A stretch of DNA of 64,000 nucleotides, taken from assembly GCA_947034895.1 (NCBI GenBank), contig OX344765.1, forward strand, positions 21,023,001 to 21,087,000. The letters run 5' to 3'. Below the pieces are notes generated by a model. It was given only the letters and a program-made list of their open reading frames with translations. It was not told where the DNA came from and did not search any database. The DNA comes from Rhytidiadelphus loreus (lineage: Eukaryota; Streptophyta; Bryopsida; Hypnales; Hylocomiaceae). Positions 22,865 through 34,967 of this stretch are shown here, piece by piece. The translations under genes and the position numbers were made by a program. Every line of letters begins with the position of its first letter. Within the stretch, counting starts at the first letter, position 1.

Positions 22865-25721
22865 CTTTTCCCTCATTGAACTTTGTCTACTCGATGCTAC
22901 CCAAGCAATCTATACTATCTGGGGTATCATAACTTTTTACTTGGAGAACCAATTGGAGTCTGTTTGTTTTCACATGAAGGTATTCATTGTATGTACCTTG
23001 TGTCCAAATTTTAAAAATGTCTATCCAAAATTGACTTCATAAGAACCTATATGGATTTTCAATTGTCTGTTCAAAGAAAAATTGACCTTTAAAGGTTAAC
23101 TTAAAATTTGTAAGGTATTTCTAACATATCTCAAAATTGTGTTTGAAAATCACTCCAGTACATAAGATTTGACCAAAAAATAGTGTGGGTCTTATTTGTA
23201 ACCACCGTATTGACAAAAACATCAAAAATGTTGATGTTGACCTAATTTGCTTGCGGAGGGTATCTGCCTACGTTGCTTGCTCTTCCTTTGTGTTTATCCT
23301 CTTGTTCTTGAGTGAGATCCATGTTGACTGGGAATCCATTTCTTCATTACAAAGTCTTGCTACATTCTCTCCGTGTGAGAATTCATAATTTAGGATTTCT
23401 GAAGTTCTTAGACTGGATTTTGTTGGCATTTCTTGTGCACTCTGAAGTGTAGAAAATCGACTACTCAAGAATTTGATATGAATCCAAAGCATGCTTATGC
23501 AATAGAGGATTGATTTGATCTAATATGTACCTGTCCAGCTGTTCTAGTTTGTACTAATCACTTACAGAACTGAATGCTTGAGTAGTCGATTTTCTTAAGA
23601 AACTGTTAAGGTTTTACATGTGTGCGTCGTACTCTTCTGTTTATTATCCTGAACATGTTTGTTGGAGATTAGGGTGTTTTGCTGCACATTCGGCAAAGGA
23701 AGGCGACGGATGGGAAGATCATGCTTAGCACAGATTTATGGTCAGTGTATCTCTGATAACTACATTATTATATTTTACCCCAAAAGCTACGTTCATTCTC
23801 TGAAAGCATCGAAAATACCGTCTTCTAAACTTTATGTGCCGAAATTTATTTGAAGAGCTAACAAGAAGTACACCTAAAAGTGTCCCCTACCAACTGGAAT
23901 CCCCTTTCTAAAGCTGCCCTAATTTTTTCAGAAAAAACGTTCGATTTTTGTAGATAGGAGATGCAATTGGACAGGGGATGCTTGTAGGTGTGGCAGCCGT
24001 TGTGGAAGTTGGGTTTTCGCAACGGTCACGGCTGAGTTTCCTATCATGATGTCGTCAAGTTATTATGAGAATCTAATGTTACTTTGGAATCCTAGCACTT
24101 GGTCTTAAGAAAAATGCAAAGTTTTATTTGTAGAAATGCAAAATATTTGCAAATTCTTTGCCGAGAAATCTGCCTCAGTTTGATTATGCACAGACCATAT
24201 GAAATGTAGCGCTGCATTCCAGGCAAGGTGGCCATCTGCGCATCAATTTACAAAGGCCCTGAATTGAAAACAGCATGCGAAGCTCTTTCTAGCTAGTGGT
24301 GCAATTTTGAATGCATGGTACTCAATTGAATCTTTTGTAACATGAACCTCAATCTAACCGGAACACGAAATTGTTATCTCTTAAAGGGTGGAACACACAT
24401 TACTGTGGTATTGAATTTGCCATTCATCCTCAGTTTGGTTTCCCTGTAATGTTGTCGATGTTATGCTGCACTTAAATGACAATTATCCGTTAACCATTCT
24501 CAAAAGAGTTTTGTGCTAATGTTAAGTAGTATGCTAAATTTGAGGTCTAATTCAGAAGTAAATGGAATTCAGACCCTGAGGTTACCCAACGAGTGTAGGT
24601 ACCCAACGAGTGTAGGTACCCAACTAGTGTAGCTCTGATAGGCAAAATTGTACACTGACCAGGTGATAGAAGAATCAGGAATAGAAGATTCAACTTTATT
24701 GAATGGGGGTACCTACATAACATTATTAACCAGTGCTTGGTGGTTCCCTTTTTTCTCCCCCAAAAGTGGAGCCCTAGCGTTGCAACTTCCCAACCAATCA
24801 ATGATTCTTCTAAGATTAAACTAAATTCACTTCAAGGGATTAGGGAAGGATTATCCCAGTCTCCATGGGGGAACGGTTTAGGCTAATTACCAATATTATG
24901 TACTTATGAATAAGTTGTTAACAAAGGCGACCAATTAGCATTCCGTGACCAAAGAATTCCACCAAAACCTAAATTTTCTCCAAACCGGCGTTTCAGTTGT
25001 TCTTGACAAGTCCAAACTTTGATATTGTTTGTGTAACTCAGCAATACGTTTCTTCACGAATTTCAGGCGCTCAGACCTCAAATCACAAGTTTTGACATGA
25101 ATTTCATATTTCCACACTCCTTTCAATCTTTCAATCCGTTCGGTTGTCAGAAGTTTCAATTGAACAGCTCCGCTAAAACCCTAGACTTTTGTTCCCAACA
25201 ACTATGATTCAAAACGCCGGAGAATCCAGTAGGGCAGACACCCGAGTACCCAAATTCTTTTTCTTTCTTTTTAACAAATGAGAGAGCTTCATCTCGCGGA
25301 GTTGAGTGACCTCATTTTGGAAGCTGGGATCCAAACAAAAGAAATCTGCATGCACCTTGGACCCTGTGAGTAATAAGCTACGGCTATGGCCAATGGCCAT
25401 GCCCCACTGCTTCCCTTTCCAACGAATTGCTTCAGTACAGATACCCTAAGACTCCTGAAATGATGACCTGGACATGAGGCAATGTCACTTTCCGGACATA
25501 AAAAGAAAGAATAAAAGAATAAAGAAATGCCTGAAAATCTGAAGGGTGAGGATTAGGTGGTTCACAACCAATCCTCCTTGTTTGATCTACTGGCAGCAGC
25601 TTAGTCCTAAGAAGCTGGAAGCCCCTTCTTGCTCCCCCTCCCTCCTCGTCTCTTTCTCTTTTCAATTCTCGTCTGCAATCGAAGCTCGTCGGGTTGCTGC
25701 TGCTCCAACAATTCCATCGCC

Positions 25722-26999
25722 ATGGCCAGCATCGCAGCTTCTCGAGCTTTGGCCTCGCCATGGGGCACGAGCTCCGCCTCAACCCAGCTGAGGAGGGCCA
25801 AAGCTTGCTCCTTCGGCTCCAACTTCACGGCTATGGCTGCCCCAAGGACGACGATGAAGTTGCCAGGGTTGCGTCTGCGAGCTCGGGACACAGGAACTCG
25901 GGACACAGGAGGAGCAATGGCCGCAGGAGCTTTGGCTGCAGGAGCTATGGATCCCACGAGGTCGCGGCAGAGGAGCGTTTTGTGCGCTGCAGACGCGGGG
26001 AGCGTGGGCGGCGAGACGGCACCCTTGAAGCGTGAATTCAACACGTTTGAGAAAGTGGTGGACGTGTTGACGACTATGTTTCCGGTGTGGGTGATTCTCG
26101 GCACTTTGATCGGGATTTACAAGCCTTCCGCCGTGACATGGCTACAGACCGACCTCTTCACCGTCTGTTTGGGTTTCCTCATGTTGTCCATGGGGCTCAC
26201 GCTCACGTTCGAGGATTTCCGTCGCTGTCTTCGTAACCCTTGGACTGTGGGCGTGGGGTTCGTTGCACAGTACTTGGTGAAGCCAGTCTTGGGGTTCGCC
26301 ATCGCTCACGCACTCAAGCTTTCTGCGCCGCTCGCCACCGGACTCATCTTAGTATCCTGTTGCCCTGGAGGTCAAGCTTCCAATGTAGCCACCTACATTT
26401 CTAAAGGCAATGTGGCGCTCTCGGTTCTCATGACCACAGCTTCCACCATCGGCGCGATCTTTATGACTCCCTTGTTGACGAAGCTATTGGCTGGGCAGTT
26501 GGTGCCCGTGGACGCCGTGGGGTTAGCCGTGAGCACGTTCCAAGTGGTGCTCATGCCAACCGTAGTGGGCGTATTAGCCCATGAGATGTTTCCCAAGATC
26601 GTCGAGAAGATCATCACCGTGACGCCGTTGGTGGGCGTGATCATGACCACATTGCTGTGCGCCAGCCCGATTGGACAAGTCTCGGAGGTTTTAGTTGCGC
26701 AAGGCGCGCAGCTCATCATTCCAGTTGCGATGCTCCACGCGGCTGCGTTTCTTCTGGGTTACTGGATGTCGAAGGTATTCAAATTCGGGGAGTCGACTTC
26801 AAGGACAATCTCGATTGAATGTGGGATGCAAAGCTCGGCGCTGGGGTTCCTGTTGGCGCAGAAGCATTTCAGCAACCCTTTGGTGGCCGTGCCGTCGGCG
26901 GTGAGCGTGGTGTGCATGGCACTGGGTGGAAGCGGACTCGCGGTGTACTGGAGAAATCAAGCGATTCCCGCAGACGACAAGGATGACTTCAAGGAGTAG
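25722..26999 (+). CDS. BASS2: Plastid sodium/pyruvate cotransporter, BASS2 type
   Basis: One uninterrupted 425-residue frame. BASS2 imports pyruvate with sodium across the inner plastid envelope and feeds isoprenoid and related plastid pathways. The start at 25722 (CCATGG) has good context; the in-frame codons before it have no ATG. Residues 1 to about 95 are rich in Ser, Ala and Arg, as in a plastid transit peptide. The rest is a bile-acid/sodium symporter fold with about ten hydrophobic segments. It carries stretches characteristic of BASS2, including [36 protein letters not shown] and [20 protein letters not shown], and ends [10 protein letters not shown]. Length is normal. The lack of introns is unusual if plant BASS2 genes normally have several, as I recall. 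Confidence 0.93.
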   Translation: MASIAASRALASPWGTSSASTQLRRAKACSFGSNFTAMAAPRTTMKLPGLRLRARDTGTRDTGGAMAAGALAAGAMDPTRSRQRSVLCAADAGSVGGETAPLKREFNTFEKVVDVLTTMFPVWVILGTLIGIYKPSAVTWLQTDLFTVCLGFLMLSMGLTLTFEDFRRCLRNPWTVGVGFVAQYLVKPVLGFAIAHALKLSAPLATGLILVSCCPGGQASNVATYISKGNVALSVLMTTASTIGAIFMTPLLTKLLAGQLVPVDAVGLAVSTFQVVLMPTVVGVLAHEMFPKIVEKIITVTPLVGVIMTTLLCASPIGQVSEVLVAQGAQLIIPVAMLHAAAFLLGYWMSKVFKFGESTSRTISIECGMQSSALGFLLAQKHFSNPLVAVPSAVSVVCMALGGSGLAVYWRNQAIPADDKDDFKE

Positions 27000-28730
27000 G
27001 GTTTTATGCGTATTTCGGTATTGCAGGGAGGTAATTACATTTTTCTAGTTGCGTTGTTCTTTATGGTGGCATTGCTTGAGCTTTGCCTTGCCGGTACAGG
27101 CTTTGGAAGCTTGGAATGGGCGGGGTCTGGGAGAGCTTTGTAGGGTTTAGGTTTTGGTGGGCGCACGGGGTCTCTTGCATAGATGAGAGCTAGCTGCCCT
27201 TTTTTTGGTCGCCGTACATGATGTACTCTTGAGTCTGTAACATTTAAAAGGTCATCTTATTCGTTCATCTTCGACTTTCTTCAACATTCTTCAACATTCT
27301 TCAACATTCTTTAACATGAGCTTGTAATTGGCGTTTTTTCCTGCTATGGTTCTGATTTGTCTTTCGTCTGCTTCGCCTTGCTGTGGTTTTTATTGCTGAC
27401 AACTCTTTTATTTCAGAGACGATTATTGTCAAAGATGTCTCTATTTCATGTGTATGTTTTACGCTGCTATCCAAGTTTAGGGTCAACGACTGGAGAATTG
27501 TTCAAACAGAATGGTGGTGAGTACTCTCGTCTACTTCATAATTTTCTTTAACCTATTTCTCAGTGGAGTTGCCCACACACTCTACTTGTACTGGGCATGA
27601 CCTTAACCATATACTTCAGCTCTATATTTAAGGGCTCACTGAATGTAGTGTGTTGTCAAGAATGTAGTGTTGTCAACAATCTTGAATATACAATTTCAAC
27701 TGGTGCATCTTTTTTTGTAGGGCCTCTCCCCATTCAGTGCATGAGGTGACTGACCCACGCGCTCATGTTCAGAACCCTAAGGTGGTGGTAATCCTTCACG
27801 GGCGTAATAACCTGTTCAGAACTCTAAGTTTATGTACTATGGCAACAAAATGGACCTTTCGTGAGAGCCGTTTTGTTCAGCAAGCATAAGTACGGTAAGA
27901 GTTGTACTTTGCATTTAGGGTTTTGGAAATAGGGTGGTTTTGACCGACGTCCAGGACCATGCCAGGATCTCTGAGTTTGAATGTCTACGAGGAAGGAATT
28001 TGAATGTCTCTGAATTCCATTGAACATACGAGGAAGCTGGTTCAATTCAAAGTCTCCAAACTTTGCAGCACACTTGCATATGAAAAATTCTCTTGCTTGG
28101 ATGCTTTGCAGAAGACAATGTGTTTCAATGTGCACCCTTATGTACAAAACACGACTATTTCTTACCAGTTTCTCACAATTCTTGTCTGAAAAAGCGAATC
28201 TTGTCTGAAAAAGCGAATTCTTGTCTGAAAAGTCAAAAATGAATAATTTAAAATTATACAACAATTTGAATTTCCTTTATACACTATTTACCATTTCAAT
28301 GAGAACCTTTGGAGGATAGTCAAAGATTTTTTGCATTTGGGTGAAGAACAAGCAAGAAATCATACAAGCAATTCAAGTGGTATGGGAATAAGTATTTCTA
28401 AAGCAATTGTGAAGGTTCATTTCTTATATGTACCATTGAATACAAGTTGTAATTTTCACAAATGTTGGCAATACTAGATAGTATATAGTGTATAGAAAAC
28501 ATCAAACTCTTTGTATAATCTTCAATTACATATGTGTATTTGTAATGATGATAAAGTAGATTTCAATGTGATTCCAACTCAATTCAAAATTCAAAATTCA
28601 AAATTCCATTCATTTTTTAGTACACAAGGGCCTCCCAAAGTTCTCCTAATCTTAGGAGGATCCAAAAATTTGTAATTCAACTAGACCTAACTATATAGTT
28701 GATCATGATTACACAACACTATAAAATTGA
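27000..28730. other. BASS2 3' region and non-coding sequence
   Basis: The first 200-300 bp probably hold the BASS2 3' UTR. At 27279-27317 there are four tandem copies of the 10-mer CTTCAACATT (the last with one change). I see no gene beyond. Confidence 0.5.
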
Positions 28731-30889
28731 TTAACCCCTAAATGTCCAAGCCTTTTGAAGTGTATTTTTCCTATGAAAAAAACCCATAGGTTTATAGTTA
28801 TCTCCAATGAAGTAAATTTTTTTTTTTTTTCAAAATCTAATTGTATAGATGTTTAAAGAGCTTACTTATTAATGTATTTACCAATTTTGAGTGTGAAATT
28901 GCATAGGAATTGTGAGGTGGCCGAAGAAATGACCAATCCATAAGTTATTTTATAGCATGCAAAAGTTTATGGGGTAGATAGCTTTTGATTAGTTTGCATA
29001 TCTACATCACCATCCCTTTATTGAACTTCATTGATAATGAGATGTGGGCAAGTTTTTTTTTTCATTTTTTATAAAGTGACAAAGTGGAAATATTAAATGT
29101 TATAATGGTGCTCCAATTTCAACATTCATCCACATATTGGATAGAAAATATCACATATTCATAATTATATTTCCATCCACAATTTGATGATTTCATCTAA
29201 GATTCTTTTTTTAGTTTGAAGTTTTCTGGAAATTTTCTACCCTTTCAATACTATTTATGTTCTAAAGGTGTGGTGTAGGGCCCATTACTTTGGTGCAAAT
29301 GGCTGCAAAATTGTCTAAAAAAAACCCATTGATGTAGGGATGGCATAGTGAATGAGAATTGGATTGGATGACAAATTTAGGATAATGCAATTGGGAACAT
29401 ATCGAGAACACAGGGGAACAAATTGGGACTCGTTACTTAAGATTGCCCACATAATTTAGGCTCTTGGGAGGTCACATTAGTCTTTTAATTTCAATAAAAA
29501 TTAGATTTTTTGTGTGTATGTTTTTAATTTTTTTTTATCATGTCAAAGATAAATAAATGGTTCAATCTACTATTGGGATCCTTGAATATTGAAAGAATGA
29601 GGTTGAAAACGTGTTTGCAAAAAAACACTAGTGTGTTGTCAATTCTAATGGCATTGTGTCATTGCAAGATTTTTTAGATGTGTTCCATACCTATTTTTCA
29701 AGTAAAAATTGTTGAACATATGTATAACATTACCTTCATTATGGTAGATTTTTTAATTCAAACTTTGTACTAAAATTTTTTTTAAGAAATATTAGTCAAA
29801 GTCATTTAAATTCTTGGGTAGGGTCCAATGCAAAAAAAAAAATTCCTTGACTTCAAATATTCATATCTTTCAATTTGTAGAGTCAAACTTCAGGAAATTC
29901 TTACCACATGTTTCTATAAAAGTTTATCAAGTTCAAGATCCAAAGGTTAGATTTCTAGAAAAAGAAAATATTTTTACATGTTATTCATTGAATGTGGTAG
30001 AAAGGGTAGTTTTATTCTTGGTTAAGGTCCAAAATTTATTTTTTATTGACTTCAAATACTCATATTTTTCAATTGACCTTTTGAGATTAACCTTGGATTA
30101 TTGCAGATGTCAGTTTGTGACATTCATATGAGATCAAATGAGTTGGATGAAAATTAGAAGCATTTTTTCATCCAATTTTTTATATTTTTCTTTCATGGTG
30201 GATTATGAAGACTAAGAATGCAATTGAGTTTGCATCTATGGATGCCAATTTGAGGTATTTCAAATGGCAATCAAATGATTTAGATAGAAATTCAAAATAT
30301 TTTTTCATCTAATTTTTTATATTGACCTTTCATGGTGCATTATGAAGAATATATGATTGAGTTTGCAATATTTTTAGTGTTTTTCTTCATGTAAATTAGA
30401 AGTTAGTAGAAAAATGAATTCCAAGGGAGATCACTATCAATTTTTTTTTAAACTACATTATGAGTTAAAAGATAGAGTCCATTTAATTCAAAGGGGGAAG
30501 ATTTTATATAATATGTAGGGATACTATAGGGTCCATGAAATGCTACATATTCTAATATATAAAAAATAAGTCTATGTAAAAACATGATGTAGTAGAATTT
30601 TTTTATTAATAAGTTAACCTTGACAGATAGGGATCGTGCAAATTTTTCATAGTACGGTGAGTATATATAATTTCATATTGATGATAAAATGAACACAATC
30701 AAGAAAATCTACAATAAAGGATGATTGACTAAAATTGGATCATGATATTGATAGTGTATATATCAAAAAAATTAAGTGTAAAAGTAAGACATTGACCATA
30801 AGTGGCAAAAATTGTCACATTACTCGAATAGGGAGGTTTACCTTAGTGGGTTCAATAAACTAAAAACTATACAACATGAAAATAGAGTT

Positions 30890-31114
30890 CACTAGAAGAA
30901 ACCCATGTTTTTTGTGATGAGCCCTAATTTTTTTTGACAAATTTTTTTTGATGTCTGAGTTGACATTTAGTTGTTTTTATGTTTTTAATGATGTTCATTA
31001 GATCATTTGGATGTCATGAAAAACATAAAACCAACTAAATGTCAACTTAGACATAAAAAAAATCCGTCAAAAAAAATCAGGGCTCGTCACAAAAAACATG
31101 GGTTTCTTCTAGTG
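30890..31114. mobile_element. CACTA-type MITE, long palindrome
   Basis: Starts CACTAGAAGAAACCCATG and ends CATGGGTTTCTTCTAGTG, an exact inverse. The 3-bp duplication is GTT (30887-30889, 31115-31117). The two arms continue pairing for most of the 225 bp, so the single strand would form a long hairpin. It lies inside the 4.1-kb TTAA element. Confidence 0.92.
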
Positions 31115-32088
31115 GTTTATAATCCATTTAGCTTCAATCTTTGAATCCATATGTGTTAAGTAAGCTTATAGTGAATGGAATGTTCTTATGGTAGTTTTAG
31201 AGATTTTAAATTGTTCAATGGTAAACTTGTTATTAAAAATTGTCAATTAGTTAATGGAACTTGAATTGAATTGGTTGTTGTTGGTTTGATAATGTATCCC
31301 TTATATGTGTATTTAGTAGAGGAAAGGAAAAATTTGTGAAAAAAAAGGTGGGGCGAGAAAAAATTAGACATTTAAATTTTATATGTAAGGTAACCCTAGT
31401 TTTAAAACCACGTGGATGAATTTACCAAAAACCATAGGTATTGAAAATATGCCCCTTGAAGCTATTTATGTAAAAATACAACCATCTTATATACAATAAT
31501 TAAGGTAAATAGACCGATATCAAATGCCCTCTTAACTCAAGTGTATATTTTAAAGTACAAGGAGTGATCTCCTTAAGAATGAATCACAAAATATGTTATT
31601 TTAGTAGATTTTAGAAAGTTGTTGCTCCTTGCTCTAAATCTGAAATTTCTCCATAATAATGATGTTTTTTGAGATTGAGACCAACTAATCAAATGAAGGT
31701 AATCTACTCCAATTTAAACTCTAATTTGAATTTTGAAAAAATTCCTAAAATTGAATATTTTATTGCAATTTGAATTTTGGGTGTGTTTCCAGTGTTTTAC
31801 TGAATTTTAATTATAAAATGACACAAAAATTATGTTTACTCTATGATGTTTTTTACTATACACCTATAATGAAATTTTCAAATTTTTTGAGATAACTCTC
31901 TATTTAATATGATTTTTTTTCACTTTTCTTCAAAAATTCTCAAAAAAAGAAATTTTCCTCAAAAGAAAATCTGAATCTTTTGTGAAATATAGAAGACATG
32001 TTATTTCATCTCTAAAAAATAAAAATAATTTTTTTCATGCATATGTAGTTGCTAAATGGGAATATAGAGAGTGATGGAATTTAACCTC

Positions 32089-32421
32089 CAACTATGAGGC
32101 CAAGTGTTTTAGGATTAATCAATCAATTTAAGTCAAAGCTCCAATCATAGGCCAAGTGTTTCAATTGTGTGGTCATAGGACAAATGTTTTAAGTGTTCTA
32201 AGGTTAATCCACCAATTTAAGTCAAATTTCCAATCATAGGCCAAGTGTTTTAAGGTTTCATGGTTAATTGTGTAATTTTAGGCCAAGTATTTCAAACCTC
32301 TAATTGTGTAGTCTTAGGCCAAGTATTTCAAATCTCGAATTGTGCAATCTTAGGCCAAGTATTTAAAGATTAATCGGCCAATTTAAGTCAATTCTACAAT
32401 CATAGGCCATGTATTTCAAGG
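32089..32421 (+). repeat. Degenerate tandem block with TAGGCCAAGT core
   Basis: About seven diverged units of 40-70 bp, each with a variant of TAGGCCAAGTGTTT or TAGGCCAAGTATTT. Several units add CCAATTTAAGTCAA. It is non-coding and inside the 4.1-kb element. Confidence 0.75.
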
Positions 32422-33167
32422 CCTAGTTTAATCCCTTAATCCCTCAATTTTAGTTTAAGGGTGTCCATTGCAATCTTGACTTTCTTGACTTTTCATAGTG
32501 TTGAGGGCTCTTGAAAATGAACCTCAAATACACTAGATCTTGAAGAAAAAATCACATTAGAAATTCATTTAAAAAAATTAAAGCCATAAATTGATTAGAG
32601 TTATGCATGTTAGGCTCTTTATCCTCATATTTTTTGGTGACCAACTTTTTAGATTTGACATGTGAAGAAGATTGAAAGACTTCAAATCACTTTCACAATT
32701 TGAACACCTTCATGATCAAACAATATAATCTTCCTGTGTTATCTCTAACATATCTAGTTTGAATTCATATGATTAGAATTGGAAAAAAAAAAAATCAATA
32801 CAAGTTTGTTCAATTTAGAGCAAATTTCTAAAAGCTCAAAAAAAGCCGTGGACATTTAGGGGTTAAGTCACCAATTAGACAAAAAAAAAATGATATTAAT
32901 AAACAAGGGGTCTAAAAATTGATAGGCTATGCCATGATGATGCAAACAATGATATTAATTAGTAAGGGGTTCAAAAATTGATAGGTTCCTATGCTATGAT
33001 AAAGTATTCTAATATTTGTATAAATAAAGCTAATTTAATGCTTGGATGTTCAAAGCACTATATTTTGGTATTAACAAAACTTTGAAGTCAAACAAAATCT
33101 TACCAAATTATTTAAATAATCTTGATCTTTTGATGTGAAGAATCTTCATAAATGCACCTCAAATTAA

Positions 33168-34089
33168 CCCCTAAAGGACCATTGTCCCCTCGGGGGACAA
33201 AATGGATTTCAAGTAGGTTCGTCTGATCTCAATTTTTAGTGATTTTTTTTGAAACTCTCATAAGATAGGAAAACTTATGAGCTTTGTGGGAATATAAATT
33301 TTATTTCAATTGGTGCCCGGGAGCAAAAGTTATGGCATCTTAAACATAATTATCACGTCACCAAGCAGAAAAATAAATCTACAAAAATTTGAAATTAATT
33401 TTTTAATTTTTTTCTTCTTAAAGATCATATTTTTGTCTACATGTGAAGCTTTGATTCATTCCATTTGGATTAGTAATGTGAAAGTTATGAACAATCTTGT
33501 TTTTCGGGCAATTTGAGCATCTTCTTGAAAAAATAACTTATAGGATTTAATTTTGAATGCAATTTTCACAATTTTTCAAAAAAAATGTTTGACAAGGTTA
33601 AGTTTTCTATTTAGAACGATCTCATTGTTGAGATTATTGTGTTTCAATCCCATTTTAGAGCTACTAACGATTTAGTTTTTCTTTCAATCTTGGACCTACT
33701 TCTACTGAACAATTTTTTAAAGAATGAAAATCAATAGTGTTTTTTGTTTTTTTTTAATTCTAGAATTTCAACTCAATTCTTCAACACAAAATTTTTTTAA
33801 TTCAAGGTCCATGGTGTAAATTTTTTCTGCAAATGGCATTCAAAGTCATCTGAAATTGCAGGCTAGTGTTCAAAAAAACTTTCTTTTTTCAACTTTGAAT
33901 GCTATAATATTCCAATCTGTACGGCCAAACTCCATGAAATTTTTACCACATGATACTAGACTAGTAAAGTACAAGATCCTACGGTTAGATTCTAAAGAAA
34001 GTATTTTGTTTTGTTCTTTTGGATGGATGCAGCAGAAATGGCAGTTTTGAGTAGTTTTTGACAGAAGAATGGCCCTGGTCCTTTTGGGG
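33168..34089. mobile_element. 0.9-kb TTAA-flanked piggyBac-like MITE
   Basis: Ends are CCCCTAAAGGACCA (left) and TGGTCCTTTTGGGG (right), an inverted repeat with one mismatch. TTAA lies outside both (33164-33167, 34090-34093). Non-coding. A stretch near 33900-34000 resembles 29870-29960 in the 4.1-kb element, so the two appear related. Confidence 0.72.
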
Positions 34090-34967
34090 TTAAACAAAGA
34101 TCTTAGGAAATAATCAAATTCCAAATTCATTTAAAGAAATTGTAGAGTAGATTGTGAGAAGCCAGAAATTGATTATGATTGTACATGTTATGTTCTTAAA
34201 CCTCATATTTTTTTATGAGCATTATTTCAAATTTGACATGTAAAAGTACATTGAACATTGGACTTTTACTTCAAATCATTTTGAAATTTTTAAACCCCTC
34301 ATGATCAAACATTATAATCGTTGAAACTTAAGACTTCAAATCACTTTCAAATTTTTACCCCCTCATGATCAAACATTATAATCCATCACTTCATGTTGTG
34401 ATTCATGACATGTCTAGTTAATTAAGAAGAGTCTTCCAAATGATTGCATGTCACAAGGACAATCACTGTGTTTCCAGCTACTTCCGAGACCAAAGCACGA
34501 TTGTCAATTGTCTCGATAAAACTCGAGAAAGTCATCCTCAAAATGCTAAATGACTACGGAATGCCAAAAAAGAGTCTCTGTACAGAAATTTCTTCACTCT
34601 AGCCTCGCACAGATTGAAGTACTCCGTAACTACTACCAGAAATTGGCCAACTTCATAACTTCGACGCTCATAATGGTGCCATCGAAATTGCGAGAAACCG
34701 AACTAGATGTTCAGATCACCTCCTTAATCAGCATGTACCAATTGTCAATCAAGAACGGAGTTTTTTAGAACATCCATCGATAATATTTGAACCTTCGTCA
34801 CTTCAGCATCTGGTACCCAAAAAATGTATTCTTTCGTGCATTTGGAATCCTCTTACAATCGCCGAAACGCCATCTACAAAAATCTGATCAGTCTAATAAT
34901 CGGAGCCATTTTTAACAGCAAAGTGACGATTTGAGGTGTCTCAACATTAGCATTTTTGACGGAACGA
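34090..34967. other. Repeat remnant and 3' flank of the next gene
   Basis: 34105-34440 resembles the right part of the 4.1-kb element (32556-32780) and contains a local duplication of about 52 bp (34268-34319 and 34333-34383). Sequence from about 34450 has higher complexity and may include the 3' UTR of the minus-strand gene that ends at 34968. Confidence 0.5.

Larger units (their letters stand above)
21575..25600. other. Non-coding region with scattered small repeats
   Basis: No gene I can support in 4 kb. It contains a CACTA MITE (22221-22399), a small MULE-ended MITE (22641-22864), a 19-bp inverted pair AGAAAATCGACTACTCAAG (23451-23469 and 23577-23595), and three tandem 17-bp copies of TACCCAACGAGTGTAGG (24583-24633). 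Its right end should include the BASS2 promoter; no specific element was recognised. Confidence 0.5.
28735..32862. mobile_element. 4.1-kb TTAA-flanked piggyBac-like element, no transposase
   Basis: Ends are CCCCTAAATGTCCAAG on the left and CGTGGACATTTAGGGG on the right, a 14-bp perfect inverted repeat plus one more match. Both sides carry TTAA (28731-28734, 32863-32866), the piggyBac target. The 4,128-bp interior is AT-rich with no coding sequence, so it would need a transposase from elsewhere. It holds a later CACTA MITE (30890-31114) and a degenerate tandem block (32089-32421). Parts of the interior resemble 33830-34060 and 34105-34440. Confidence 0.72.

Noticed and set aside
25629..25721. 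Longer BASS2 N-terminus starting at 25629
   Set aside because: That codon is TTG. The ATG at 25722 has strong context and begins a normal transit peptide.
29814..30131. 105-residue frame in the 4.1-kb TTAA element
   Set aside because: AT-rich, no similarity to transposase or other domain; looks random.
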